Assembly: GCA_020532545.1 (NCBI GenBank)
Contig: JAJBAW010000017.1
Coordinates: forward strand, 1-53,360
Reading direction: 5' to 3'
Length of the DNA stretch: 53,360 bases
From: Candidatus Cloacimonadota bacterium
GTDB taxonomy: Bacteria; Cloacimonadota; Cloacimonadia; Cloacimonadales; Cloacimonadaceae
The stretch's first letter is position 1, and every line of letters begins with the position of its first letter. The position numbers and the translations under genes are program-made. The notes beneath the pieces were generated by a model, which was not told the origin of the DNA, made no database searches, and was given only the letters and a program-made list of their open reading frames with translations. This document shows, piece by piece, positions 43,947 to 53,281 of this stretch.

Positions 43947-46181
43947 CTATAAAAGCTCTTGATACAGCCTTAGATACTTTTCCTTTTCTTTCTCCCAAGA
44001 AAGCTCCTGGGTTACATATCTCTTGCCTTCAGCTCCCATCTTGGCGAGTCTTTCGGGGTCCGACAGCATTTCTGTGAGAGTTTTTTGAATCAAAGATACA
44101 TCACTAGGGTCTATATATAGACCCACGGCAGCTCTGTCAAGCAATTTCCAATATTCGGGTTGATCTGAAACCAGTATCGGCAGTCCCGCCGCCATGTATT
44201 CAAAGATCTTGGTCGCCAGTGAGAACAGGTGATTGGGGTTGCTATTCTGGAGCAGTACCCCTATCGCACATTTGGAAAACATCTCAGCGGCCTCTTGCCG
44301 GTTTACAAAGCCGTATTCTACCACTTTTTTAAAGCCCGGCATGGCCACCAGCTCTTCTCTGTATTCGGGGATTGCGTAGGTGCCTGCCAGATGAAAGGTG
44401 CAATCTACATTCTCCAGAGCTTTAACCACTTGGCCGACACCGCGTTCTTCGCTAATGCTACCCAGATAGCAGATGTTCCGGCTGGCATAGCGCTCGGGAT
44501 TGTCTGCCACACTCTCCCATTCCGAAAGCAGAGGGTAATTGTTCAGAACCACCGCATCGGAAAATTGCTCTGCGATGCTTTCGGTGGCAGTGATGGTGGC
44601 ATCAAGGCAGCGTGCTGCGATTTTCTCCACGATTCTGATGCCAGATGAAATCAGCTTACCCTGCCAGGGGGACAAGTATTCTTTGTGCAAAAACAGTCGG
44701 GGATAGCTTTCGTGGACGTCATAGACCACGGGCTTACCACTGATATATTTCAGCAGAATTGCCATGGGAATCAGCTCCGGATCATGAATCTGGTAAGCAT
44801 CCGCAGGGATGAATCTCGCTCTATGCAGGATTTTCCAGGGAGCAATGAGAAAGCGCTTTTTGCGGCTGGTAAAATCTCCGATATCGTGGATGATTACACC
44901 GGATTTGCGTTCGTGCCGCGCTCCATCTGCGACCACGAGATGAACTTTGTAGCCATCTTCCGCCAGACTGACGCACTGTTTATAAAATACTCTTACATCG
45001 CCTCTTACGTGCACAGAGCTGAGATGGCAGATGCACTTGCCTTTTTGAGCTTTGGGGTATTCATTTATCGTCCGGGCCACCACATTCTGGATGGAATAAT
45101 TGTCTTTCACATAATCTCGTAAAACTTGGGGATCAAAATGTCTTTGCCGCAGCTCTGTGATGCCATCTGCCAGAGCCTGGGCATCGCGAGGAGGCACCAA
45201 TACACCATGTTCAGGCTTCAAGATGTACTCACTACCACCATTGCACGTAGCTACCACAGGGATGCCGGATGCCAAAGCCTCCAGCACCACGATGCCAAAG
45301 CTTTCCCTAAAGCTGGGATGCACCAGAGCGTCGTGATTTGTGAGCAGCAGAGCCACCTCGTCCGGAGTTTTCTCGCCCAGGAATTCCACCTGTTTTTCGA
45401 TGCCATATTCAGTGCAAAGACTTTTCAGCTTGGCAGAGTAAGGCCCATCTCCCACGATGCTGAGTTTGAGCTCAGGATCTACAATGAGTTGTAAGGCTTT
45501 CAGTAAGAAATGTACCCCTTTGAATTCCAACAGGTTGCCGATGTAAATCAATTTACTAATTCTTTTTGAGGGCAAGGCAGGTTGAAAGAGACTGGGATCG
45601 ATGCCATTGGGAATTACCCTGAGGTTGGCGAGGGCAGGATCCGCTTCCAGAATGGTCTTGCGGGTAGTCTCTGATACTGCAATCACCTTAAAAGCGTCAC
45701 GATAAGCGCTTTTGAATAGCTGTCTCAGGTTCCTCTTTGCCAATAGTTCTTTTAAAGAACCTTGATGTTCTGTAATGATATATGGGATGTCCAGCTTTTT
45801 GGCCAACATTCGCGTAGCTATCCCATCCGGCATAGCAAAATTCGCATGCAGCAAGTCTATCTTGCCTTGCCGCATCAATCTTTTGAGTAGGGGCAACACA
45901 CAGAGATACTCGATATAGGGGACCCAGGGCCTGATTAGATTTCGCGGCAGCATCACAAAACGGGGATGATAGACCGTAAGCTCGCGCGAGCCCAGAATGA
46001 TGGTGCGCTGCAAGGGAACTTTCAGCTTTTTACCACGCCTGTGAGCCAAGCCCACTGGCACCGGAGAGATTACTTCCAGCTCTATATCTTCAGGATAAAA
46101 GCTCAGATTTCTGAGAACAAAAATGCCACTGTTGGTCTCCACTGGATTGGGGAATATACTATTGATAAAGATCACTCGCAT
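43947..46181 (-). CDS. Double glycosyltransferase (two GT4-like domains in one chain)
   Basis: The product has 744 residues. The first GT-B unit spans ~1-370: LIYIGNLLEFKGVHFLLKAL, then FRESFGIVVLEALASGIPVV. The second starts at ~380 (CICHLSSVHVRGDVRVFYK) and ends near the terminus with FSLATKIFEYMAAGLPILVS. Both keep the acidic E/K nucleotide-sugar motifs, so both may be active on consecutive sugars. The ATG at 46181 follows GAGG. No stop or frameshift at the joint. It could also be one active and one structural domain. Confidence 0.87.
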   Translation of the reverse strand: MRVIFINSIFPNPVETNSGIFVLRNLSFYPEDIELEVISPVPVGLAHRRGKKLKVPLQRTIILGSRELTVYHPRFVMLPRNLIRPWVPYIEYLCVLPLLKRLMRQGKIDLLHANFAMPDGIATRMLAKKLDIPYIITEHQGSLKELLAKRNLRQLFKSAYRDAFKVIAVSETTRKTILEADPALANLRVIPNGIDPSLFQPALPSKRISKLIYIGNLLEFKGVHFLLKALQLIVDPELKLSIVGDGPYSAKLKSLCTEYGIEKQVEFLGEKTPDEVALLLTNHDALVHPSFRESFGIVVLEALASGIPVVATCNGGSEYILKPEHGVLVPPRDAQALADGITELRQRHFDPQVLRDYVKDNYSIQNVVARTINEYPKAQKGKCICHLSSVHVRGDVRVFYKQCVSLAEDGYKVHLVVADGARHERKSGVIIHDIGDFTSRKKRFLIAPWKILHRARFIPADAYQIHDPELIPMAILLKYISGKPVVYDVHESYPRLFLHKEYLSPWQGKLISSGIRIVEKIAARCLDATITATESIAEQFSDAVVLNNYPLLSEWESVADNPERYASRNICYLGSISEERGVGQVVKALENVDCTFHLAGTYAIPEYREELVAMPGFKKVVEYGFVNRQEAAEMFSKCAIGVLLQNSNPNHLFSLATKIFEYMAAGLPILVSDQPEYWKLLDRAAVGLYIDPSDVSLIQKTLTEMLSDPERLAKMGAEGKRYVTQELSWEKEKEKYLRLYQELL

Positions 46182-46183
46182 GT

Positions 46184-47503
46184 TTAACCTCGTAATTTTG
46201 CAAATAAAGAACCCAGCATAACGCGCATATCCTGGAGATCACTTTTACGGACGATGAGATCGGTCACTTTTTGTTCCCGATGGGTACAGAAGTACCAGGT
46301 CATGAGCATTACCAGCCACAGAATATACACGGCTGATGATGCCATCGCAGCTCCGATATAGCCAAATTTGGGGATCATGATGTAGCTCATTATCACCTTC
46401 ATCAGTGCTCCCACCGCAGGTGCAATGATGGTAAAGACGGGAAAGCCCTTGCTCCAGAGGAAGGTATTGAAGAGTGAGCCCAAAGTGAGCCCAAAAATGG
46501 CCGGAATAAGATAAATAAAGGCTTTGTAAGCACCGATGTATTCCGCTGTGTACATAAAAGAGATGATAAAGTGTCCAAAGAGCAGCATCCCCGTGATGCA
46601 GGCCAGATTAAACACTATCATCAGCACAAATATCTTGCGCAAAATGGCCAGAGATGCCTTGTCATCATTCAGCGCAGCAAATTTATTGAGTAGAACCACA
46701 CCGATCATATTGCTCGTCACGCTGATGATATCAATGAAATTGATCGCCAAAGTATATACTCCCAGCTCTGCAAAGCTGCCCAAACGCTTCAGGATCAGTA
46801 TATCGGCCCGGGTCATCATGATGGCCATGTACTCGCTCAGAAAGGCCTTGAATCCAAGTGAATATGAACGTTTGACCAAGGGGAAATCCCAACGGAAGTG
46901 AAAATCTATCTTACGCACAATGCGACGGTGAAATACGAGACTGATAGCTATCATCACACAGACATTGAGCAGGTAACTGCCCTGCATACGCAGATGAACG
47001 GGGAACAGCCAGAACAGCGGCAACAAAAGCAGCATAAAAACCACTGTGGGCATAGTCAGCAGCAGCGCGTAATCCTTGATATTGTTCATCCCGATGGACA
47101 TGACTTTCTGGCGGTTATGCAGTTGGAATATCGCAATATATATACTCAAAGCCAGAACAATCAAGGTGGAATACTGATTGCTGCCCAATATCCTGCTGGA
47201 GAGAAACTGAAATACCAATATCGAAACCAGCATGCTGATGCCAAAAAAGACTAAAGACAGGCTGTATAAAGCAGAAGGATCCGCCTTATCGCGCTGCAAA
47301 GAATACATCAGAGATTTTGAGACGCCCAGGTCCAGTAGCAGCCAGACCACTGAGTTCACGGTAAACAGATACACGTATTGTCCCCTGAGCTCTGGACCCA
47401 AGAAACGTGCCAAAAACCAATTTGCAACAAAAGAGGCCAACATAGTGATGGCCTGCGAACCGGTGGTAAAGGCTATATTACGCTTTAAATTTATTTCGTT
47501 CAT
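46184..47503 (-). CDS. Polysaccharide flippase (Wzx/MOP family)
   Basis: The 439-residue membrane protein has about twelve hydrophobic segments. The N-terminal stretch FVANWFLARFLGPELRGQYV (the "FLGPE.G" signature of Wzx/RfbX proteins) supports export of lipid-linked oligosaccharides. It lies between the transferase genes and the EamA gene, whose 3' end it overlaps by 26 nt. No gene symbol is given because families within MOP are hard to tell apart by eye. Confidence 0.85.
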   Translation of the reverse strand: MNEINLKRNIAFTTGSQAITMLASFVANWFLARFLGPELRGQYVYLFTVNSVVWLLLDLGVSKSLMYSLQRDKADPSALYSLSLVFFGISMLVSILVFQFLSSRILGSNQYSTLIVLALSIYIAIFQLHNRQKVMSIGMNNIKDYALLLTMPTVVFMLLLLPLFWLFPVHLRMQGSYLLNVCVMIAISLVFHRRIVRKIDFHFRWDFPLVKRSYSLGFKAFLSEYMAIMMTRADILILKRLGSFAELGVYTLAINFIDIISVTSNMIGVVLLNKFAALNDDKASLAILRKIFVLMIVFNLACITGMLLFGHFIISFMYTAEYIGAYKAFIYLIPAIFGLTLGSLFNTFLWSKGFPVFTIIAPAVGALMKVIMSYIMIPKFGYIGAAMASSAVYILWLVMLMTWYFCTHREQKVTDLIVRKSDLQDMRVMLGSLFAKLRG

Positions 47504-48386
47504 AGAGGCTTATCCAAAGCCTTCTGCTCAGCGCTATCATGATCAGCACGATGCCTCCGATCTGCAGTAAGCTGAGCTGCTCACCCAGGAAGAAGTAGGC
47601 CAATAGTGTGGCCAGGGCGGGTTTTAAAAAGAAGTAAAACGAAGCTCTGGCAGCGCTGAGCTGCTTCATAGCTTCAAAATAGAGTACATATGCCAGTCCG
47701 GTGATGATCACTCCCAGATAGAGCATCAACCAGATATTGTGCCAACTGGGCGTAAAGCTCATGCTCTTGCCAATGGCCAGATTGATGCCGCTGAGGACTA
47801 TGCCTCCCAAAAGGAAGGACACAGAATTTGTAATCAGATTGCCATACTGACTCACTGCCCATTTGGTAAGCACCGTGTATAAGGCAAAGGTGATGGCTGC
47901 CAAAATGGCAAAGACAATGCCCAAAGGCAGATTGACAAAGTGCTGTTGGAAAAGTTCTATTTCGCCCAGAATGATGATAACCAGCCCCACAAAGCCCACG
48001 AAGAGGCTATAGATCTGAAATCTGCTGAGTTTCTCCTTGAGCAAAACGAGCGCAAAAAGACTGACAAACAGGGGATTCATGCTCACTATCACAGCAACCA
48101 GAGACGCCTTTCCATAGAATATGGCCCATTGTAAAAGCAGCATACTGATCACGACATTCAGGATTCCCAAAAGGCCGAGTTTCAGTATGCTGCTAACAGT
48201 GAGTTTTAGCTTATTTCGAGTCCAGGCTCTGACTGCGAATGGTGCGATGCAGGCTCCTCCGATCAGAAACCGCCAGGCAGTGATGGCAAAAGGCGAGATG
48301 CCTTTTCCCAAAAGCTTGCCAGCGAGTTCCAGAGAGGACCATATACATATCGCGACCAGGCAGTACAGGTGACTCTTGAGTTTCAA
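47478..48386 (-). CDS. EamA/DMT-family transporter
   Basis: The 302-residue protein has ten predicted helices in two EamA repeats (WSSLELAGKLLGKGISPFAI; LGVIITGLAYVLYFEAMKQL). The start is TTG at 48386, one base past the previous stop and without a good ribosome site, so coupling to the upstream gene is likely. The substrate is unknown: amino acids, nucleotide sugars or metabolites are common in this family. Confidence 0.82.
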   Translation of the reverse strand: MKLKSHLYCLVAICIWSSLELAGKLLGKGISPFAITAWRFLIGGACIAPFAVRAWTRNKLKLTVSSILKLGLLGILNVVISMLLLQWAIFYGKASLVAVIVSMNPLFVSLFALVLLKEKLSRFQIYSLFVGFVGLVIIILGEIELFQQHFVNLPLGIVFAILAAITFALYTVLTKWAVSQYGNLITNSVSFLLGGIVLSGINLAIGKSMSFTPSWHNIWLMLYLGVIITGLAYVLYFEAMKQLSAARASFYFFLKPALATLLAYFFLGEQLSLLQIGGIVLIMIALSRRLWISLYERNKFKA

Positions 48387-48387
48387 A

Positions 48388-50070
48388 TTACTTCATCAAG
48401 ACCATTTTCTTGGTGGAGCTGTAGGATCCGGATTTTAAACGGAAGTAATACACACCGCTGGATACAGATGTTCCACTGTCGTCCATGCCGTTCCAATGCA
48501 GGTTGTTGATTCCCTGGCTTGCTTGAACTACAAAGTTCCTCACGGTCTGACCCTTTTGGTTATAGATAGTCACATGGGCAGGGGCTGCATTTACCATCTG
48601 GAATTGGATGGTGGTATCGGGATTGAAAGGATTCGGATAGTTCCCGATCAGGCTTACCTGTGCAGGTGACAGGGTGGGGTCTTCGTTTGAGACAGGATTG
48701 AAATCTGCCAGCATGCGCGGGGTAATCTGAGCTGTGCTTTGGAAGTGAGCGATAATGCCCATTATGTTAAATTGACCGCTGTGCATGGGAGCACCGATAT
48801 AATCCACATCGTAGAAACTGGTACGGAAGCTCATGGCACCGGTGCCGTCAGAAATGGCATAGGTCACAGCCGGATCGGTGGCATAGTTGCCGCTGGGGCT
48901 GTCAAAGCTCACATCGTTGATGCGCACCAGGCGGGATTGATAACGGTTTACACCGATATCGGAGTTCAATTGTGCGATGGTGAGGGTAGGAGCATAGATG
49001 TCGTTACCACTGGATTCCGCAGGACCTGGGTCCGCTGTAGGCAGGAATTGCAAAGTCTCAAAGTACATATTCAGCTTACCCGTGAGGCCAGAAATGGCAT
49101 CGCCGACTTGGTAGTTAGTGGATATCACACCAGCTTGATCATCGATCAGAATACCCGCTCCAGCATCTTGCACATATTTCTGATTGCGGTTATTCTGTTT
49201 GAATGTGAGTATCACGCTATTCGGAATGTGATATACTGTGCTATTATCTGCATTTTGTTGCCACAGCTCGCTGAGATTGCTGACATAGACATAAAAACCA
49301 TATTCAGCTACTACGACGGCACTGGGCTCATAGCCCGGAGCATAGGCTCTGGCTTTGATAGTGGTGGGAGTGCTGACATTGATCGGAGCGTTAAAGAGAG
49401 TAGAAGATTGGCTCGGTTCGCTGCCATTGGTGGTGTAATAAATGCTGGCACCTTCAGTGGTAGTGGAGATTGATACTCCGATAGCAGATCCATAGTGTCC
49501 AGCGGGAGGATTGAAAGTAGGATTAGCCACAAATTGCTGGCCACTACCGTAGGCCGTCCAGGTGATATTGTCTATAGTTACCTGACGATTTACAGTGTCG
49601 CCCTGAATATTGCGTATTTCCATGGTGAAGTCACCGGGAACATTTACGCCGTTTACCACGAAATTACGAATAGTGGGGTCTGCACCTGAAGTACCGCCAA
49701 AGGTTTCAGAATCTGCCACCCAGATATCATTGATATACAAGGCAAGCTGGCGATCTCCCACAGAGGTGTAGGCCTTGCGCATTTGAACTGAGAAATTGCC
49801 AATACCATTGGGAATGGTTCCGGATACAATCCTGCTGGGAACTGCACTGCGCCGTAGCACCATGCCGTTGCCATCAATGGAATTGTCATTGTCTCCAGCT
49901 ACGGAACCAGTTACGTGAAAATAGTTCCAGGTTACTCCACCATCGCCGACGAAGTTTCCATCGACGTAGTTGGTGCCAGTGTAATCATAATTGGTGAATG
50001 TTTCGAGGCCTTGTGCCCAAACAGCTACCGCTGCGACAAGGCAAATGGTTAAAATGAGCATTTTTTTCAT
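48388..50070 (-). CDS. Secreted multidomain protein with C-terminal sorting domain (T9SS type A/FlgD-like)
   Basis: The 560-residue product opens with a signal peptide (MKKMLILTICLVAAVAVWAQ) behind GGAGG. Residues ~25-185 form a beta domain. ~190-265 is a chitobiase C-terminal-like (CHB_HEX_C) repeat (ISTTTEGASIYYTTNGSEPS). ~270-460 resembles a DUF5689-type OB domain. The end (NYPNPFNPDTTIQFQM, then GVYYFRLKSG) is the FlgD-like/T9SS sorting domain common in Cloacimonadota and Bacteroidota. It is likely a surface or exported carbohydrate-binding protein. Neither the enzyme activity nor the partner is visible. Confidence 0.85.
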   Translation of the reverse strand: MKKMLILTICLVAAVAVWAQGLETFTNYDYTGTNYVDGNFVGDGGVTWNYFHVTGSVAGDNDNSIDGNGMVLRRSAVPSRIVSGTIPNGIGNFSVQMRKAYTSVGDRQLALYINDIWVADSETFGGTSGADPTIRNFVVNGVNVPGDFTMEIRNIQGDTVNRQVTIDNITWTAYGSGQQFVANPTFNPPAGHYGSAIGVSISTTTEGASIYYTTNGSEPSQSSTLFNAPINVSTPTTIKARAYAPGYEPSAVVVAEYGFYVYVSNLSELWQQNADNSTVYHIPNSVILTFKQNNRNQKYVQDAGAGILIDDQAGVISTNYQVGDAISGLTGKLNMYFETLQFLPTADPGPAESSGNDIYAPTLTIAQLNSDIGVNRYQSRLVRINDVSFDSPSGNYATDPAVTYAISDGTGAMSFRTSFYDVDYIGAPMHSGQFNIMGIIAHFQSTAQITPRMLADFNPVSNEDPTLSPAQVSLIGNYPNPFNPDTTIQFQMVNAAPAHVTIYNQKGQTVRNFVVQASQGINNLHWNGMDDSGTSVSSGVYYFRLKSGSYSSTKKMVLMK

Positions 50071-50125
50071 AATTCCTCCATGAAATTACGTGAGTTTTTT
50101 CTTAGGTTCATTCAAATATCGAAAT

Positions 50126-50932
50126 TTAACGCAACCAGGCTTTCCCTAATACCGCCAAAGCGGCATACAGGAAACTTCCTGCCAGCAATATACTATCCGT
50201 TCTATCTAACATGCCCCCATGTCCCGGAATGAGACGGGAGCTGTCCTTCACTTTACAAAACCTCTTAAGCATGGATTCCAGGAGGTCTCCTATCTGGCCA
50301 AAGATACCTGCTGCAATCGCAATCAAAGCCATCTGCAACATGGGTATCGCTGAGAATCCACTCACATATAATATAAACAATATCACAAACGGCGCAAGGC
50401 CTCCGGCAATGAAACCTTCACGACTCTTTTTGGGGCTAACCGGCGTTATATTACGCTTTTTGCCGAAACGCATGCCCACAAAGTAAGCTACTGTATCCAC
50501 TATCCAGATCATTAGAATTAAGGCAAGTAAAATTTTCTTGGGTTGATATTGCCTGCTTATATTCACGATCATGGCAGGCATTAAGGCCGTGTAAATCAGG
50601 CCAAATACGATTGCCATCAAGCGGGGTACACTTTTGTCTTCGTGCCAATACACCAGAGGCTCGATCAAAGCGATGAATACTCCCAACCAGATGATGTGCA
50701 TAGCATGTTCCGGGAAAAATACGAACATAGTATATAGCAAGGGGTAAAGACCAAACCAGGGCCAGGCAATCTTGATCTCTGCCTTGCGCATCATGCAGAT
50801 ATATTCCTGAGCTCCAAATATACTAAGCATCAGGAACATCAGGAGTAAAGGTGTCCCTTCAAAATACAAGGCCAAAACCAAGAACGGAATGAAGATAACC
50901 GAGACTATAATGCGTTGGCCGAGCTCTTTCAT
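50126..50932 (-). CDS. cdsA: Phosphatidate cytidylyltransferase
   Basis: Makes CDP-diacylglycerol from phosphatidate and CTP. The 268-residue membrane protein has about seven segments and the C-terminal family signature GDLLESMLKRFCKVKDSS then PGHGGMLDRTDSI. The ATG overlaps the uppS stop (TGATG), so translation is coupled. The uppS-cdsA pair is a common bacterial arrangement. Confidence 0.93.
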   Translation of the reverse strand: MKELGQRIIVSVIFIPFLVLALYFEGTPLLLMFLMLSIFGAQEYICMMRKAEIKIAWPWFGLYPLLYTMFVFFPEHAMHIIWLGVFIALIEPLVYWHEDKSVPRLMAIVFGLIYTALMPAMIVNISRQYQPKKILLALILMIWIVDTVAYFVGMRFGKKRNITPVSPKKSREGFIAGGLAPFVILFILYVSGFSAIPMLQMALIAIAAGIFGQIGDLLESMLKRFCKVKDSSRLIPGHGGMLDRTDSILLAGSFLYAALAVLGKAWLR

Positions 50933-51657
50933 CAGTTGAGTCCTCCATAGCGACGATTGCGGCTCTGAAACTCTTGTAAAGCTTTAATCATCTCAATTTT
51001 ATCAAAATCGGGCCACAAGGTTTCGGTAACATAGATTTCGGAATAGGCCGCTTGCCAGAGCAAGAAGTTTGAGAGCCGCTTTTCTCCGCTGCTGCGGATG
51101 ATGAGATCCGGATCCGGCTGCTCTTTGGTCCACAGATAGTGACCAAAATTATCGGGTGTAAGGGACGCAATGTCCTCTGGTTTAAGTTTTTTGATAGCTT
51201 CAATGATCTCCAGGCGGCCACCGTAATTAAAGGCGATATTGACCACCATGCCTGTGTTCTGATGAGTTTTGGCTGCCACAGCCCTGATTTCTGCCAGATA
51301 TTCCGGTTCCAAATGGATTTCTGAGCCGATAAATTGCACATAGATGTTTTGCTGGTTCAATTCTGGGATCTCTTTGATCAGCCTTTCCCGGAGCAACTTC
51401 AGCAGACCTCGCACCTCGTCTTCCGGACGGCTCCAATTCTCGGTAGAAAAAGCGTAAAACGTGAGATACTGCAGCTTTAGCTCTACTCCCAATTCCACTA
51501 CTTGCCGAATTGATTTGGCTCCGGCGCTATGTCCATATAGCCGGGGACGATTGTGCTGCTTGGCCCAACGTCCATTGCCATCCATGATGATGCCCACATG
51601 ACGTGGCAGGCGGCTCATATCCAAACTGGGCAGGAGCTTTTTATAATCCTTAGCCAT
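50932..51657 (-). CDS. uppS: Isoprenyl transferase (undecaprenyl diphosphate synthase)
   Basis: Builds the lipid carrier used for peptidoglycan and glycans. The 241-residue product shows IIMDGNGRWA with catalytic Asp26, FYAFSTENWSRP and IRSSGEKRLSNFLLWQ. The start follows GAGGATGA and overlaps prfB by 8 nt. It fits the neighbouring flippase and transferases, which need undecaprenyl phosphate. Confidence 0.95.
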   Translation of the reverse strand: MAKDYKKLLPSLDMSRLPRHVGIIMDGNGRWAKQHNRPRLYGHSAGAKSIRQVVELGVELKLQYLTFYAFSTENWSRPEDEVRGLLKLLRERLIKEIPELNQQNIYVQFIGSEIHLEPEYLAEIRAVAAKTHQNTGMVVNIAFNYGGRLEIIEAIKKLKPEDIASLTPDNFGHYLWTKEQPDPDLIIRSSGEKRLSNFLLWQAAYSEIYVTETLWPDFDKIEMIKALQEFQSRNRRYGGLN

Positions 51658-52765
51658 TCATCCTCGATTTTGCGTTCATTTTGAGCCAGGCATAGATAAA
51701 GGGGTCCAGCCCGCCATCCATCACCTTGTCCACTTGGCCGATCACATGGTTTGTCCTAAGATCTTTCACCTGTTGATAGGGTTGGAAGACATAAGAGCGA
51801 ATCTGATTTCCCCAGCCGATCTCGGTCTTGGAGGCCTCGTTGCTCTTTTTTTCTTGTTCGCGCTGCTGCTCGTAATGCTGATACAGTCTGCTTTTGAGGA
51901 TAGCCATGGCCTTATCACGGTTCTGATTTTGAGAACGCTCATTTTGACAGCTAACCACTATATTCGTGGGCAGATGGGTGATGCGGACCGCGGAATCAGT
52001 AGTATTCACATGCTGTCCACCCGCGCCGCTGGATCTATATGTATCTATTTTCAGGTCTTTGGCATCTATTTCGACCTCTATGTCATCGTCTATTTCCGGG
52101 TAAACAAATACAGAAGCAAATGAGGTCTGACGTTTGCCCTGGGCATTAAAGGGACTAATGCGTACCAGCCGGTGAATGCCGATCTCGCTTTTAAGCTTAC
52201 CAAAGGCCAGATTTCCGGCAATCTCGACGGTAGCGCTTTTGATCCCAGCCTCTTCTCCAGACAGGCTATCTATTACATTGAAAGTATATCCGCTATCTTC
52301 TGCCCAACGCATATACATGCGCATCAGCATCTGAGCCCAATCCTGAGCTTCAGTGCCCCCGGCTCCGGCATGAATGGTAAAGATAGCGTCATTGTGGTCA
52401 TATTTCTCATTGAGTAAAACTTCTATTTCTGCTTTTTCCACAAAAATACCGATGGGGGCCAAAGCCTGGATGGCTTCTTCAAACAGCTCTTGGGTAAATT
52501 CTTCGTCCAAAAAGGTGATATATGTCTCCAGCTCGTCTTTGGTGGCTTCCAGGTGTTCTATATGAGCAATTTCATCTCTGATTTGCGCCATGTTTTTGCT
52601 TACCTTGCGGGCTTGGTCCTGATCATTCCAAAAACCGGGCACGTTCATTTCCGCTTCCAAGGTCTTTACATCCTGCTTCTTTTGCTGCAAATCCATCAGT
52701 TTGAGTATCTCAGATATCTTATCTATCAAATCATTGGCTTCGTTTTTAAAATCTATATATTCCAT
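51650..52765 (-). CDS. prfB: Peptide chain release factor 2 (no programmed frameshift)
   Basis: Terminates translation at UGA and UAA. The 371-residue product from the ATG at 52765 (AAAGGAAAG upstream) has the codon-recognition SPF tripeptide (RISPFNAQG) and the catalytic GGQ in SSGAGGQHVN. The N-terminal coiled coil reads through as one frame, with no in-frame stop where E. coli uses its +1 frameshift, so the usual autoregulation is absent. It heads the prfB-uppS-cdsA group. Confidence 0.93.
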   Translation of the reverse strand: MEYIDFKNEANDLIDKISEILKLMDLQQKKQDVKTLEAEMNVPGFWNDQDQARKVSKNMAQIRDEIAHIEHLEATKDELETYITFLDEEFTQELFEEAIQALAPIGIFVEKAEIEVLLNEKYDHNDAIFTIHAGAGGTEAQDWAQMLMRMYMRWAEDSGYTFNVIDSLSGEEAGIKSATVEIAGNLAFGKLKSEIGIHRLVRISPFNAQGKRQTSFASVFVYPEIDDDIEVEIDAKDLKIDTYRSSGAGGQHVNTTDSAVRITHLPTNIVVSCQNERSQNQNRDKAMAILKSRLYQHYEQQREQEKKSNEASKTEIGWGNQIRSYVFQPYQQVKDLRTNHVIGQVDKVMDGGLDPFIYAWLKMNAKSRMNG

Positions 52766-52800
52766 GGGCTTTCCTTTCTTAAAACACTTAATGTACAATG

Positions 52801-52824
52801 CCATACATGAGGTGCTTTTGTCAA
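52801..52824 (-). promoter_or_regulatory. Possible promoter of the prfB group
   Basis: TTGACA at 52824-52819 (minus strand) is a clean -35. The -10 at 17-18 nt (CATTGT) matches only three of six positions, so only the -35 half is convincing. A leader of about 35 nt would follow. Confidence 0.35.
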
Positions 52825-53085
52825 GACCAAATATTCAGCGAGCCTTCCCCCGCTTTTGAGACTGTTCAATTCCTCTCCTCAAGTCATGCCACTTTCTTTA
52901 CACTTTAAGGTGAGTAAGTGGACAAGTCTATTCCAATCTATTCCAATCCGTATTATCCAGGCATAATACCTGCAAAGCTAGAACGGGACGTTATTTTAGA
53001 TATCAACTTGGGATAGAGGGGCTTAGCTGCTTATTTTGAAAGAGATTCTTTTTCATCCTGCGGATAAACCAGCATTCTTGGACTC

Positions 53086-53206
53086 TCCTTTCTCATTTGA
53101 GAAGCTTGATCACATATCTATCTACCCTTAATCAAGCGTTAATAATTAACGCTTGATTAAGGGTAGATAAAGATATGATCGATGCCCTGTAAAGAGAGAG
53201 AAAGGA
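53086..53206. repeat. Long palindrome with perfect 24-bp core arms
   Basis: The core arms 53120-53143 and 53145-53168 are exact reverse complements around a single central A. Outside them the similarity continues imperfectly: GATCACATATCT on the left against GATCATATCTTT (reverse complement) on the right, and TCCTTTCTC (53086-53094) against GAGAAAGGA (53198-53206). The total length is ~120 bp. No T-run follows. It may be a MITE-like element or a cruciform-forming site. Confidence 0.85.
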
Positions 53207-53281
53207 TCAAATACATATAGGATTTGCTATCTAACGTGGCGTGTCACCCTTATAAGTATCCACCCTAAGGAGCTGGTTATA

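Larger units (their letters stand above)
52766..53281. other. Intergenic region with long palindrome
   Basis: A divergent region between prfB and the plus-strand gene at 53282. It contains two tandem copies of TCTATTCCAA (52927-52946), the palindrome at 53086-53206 and an AAGGAG ribosome site at 53267-53272. No gene was seen. Confidence 0.6.
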
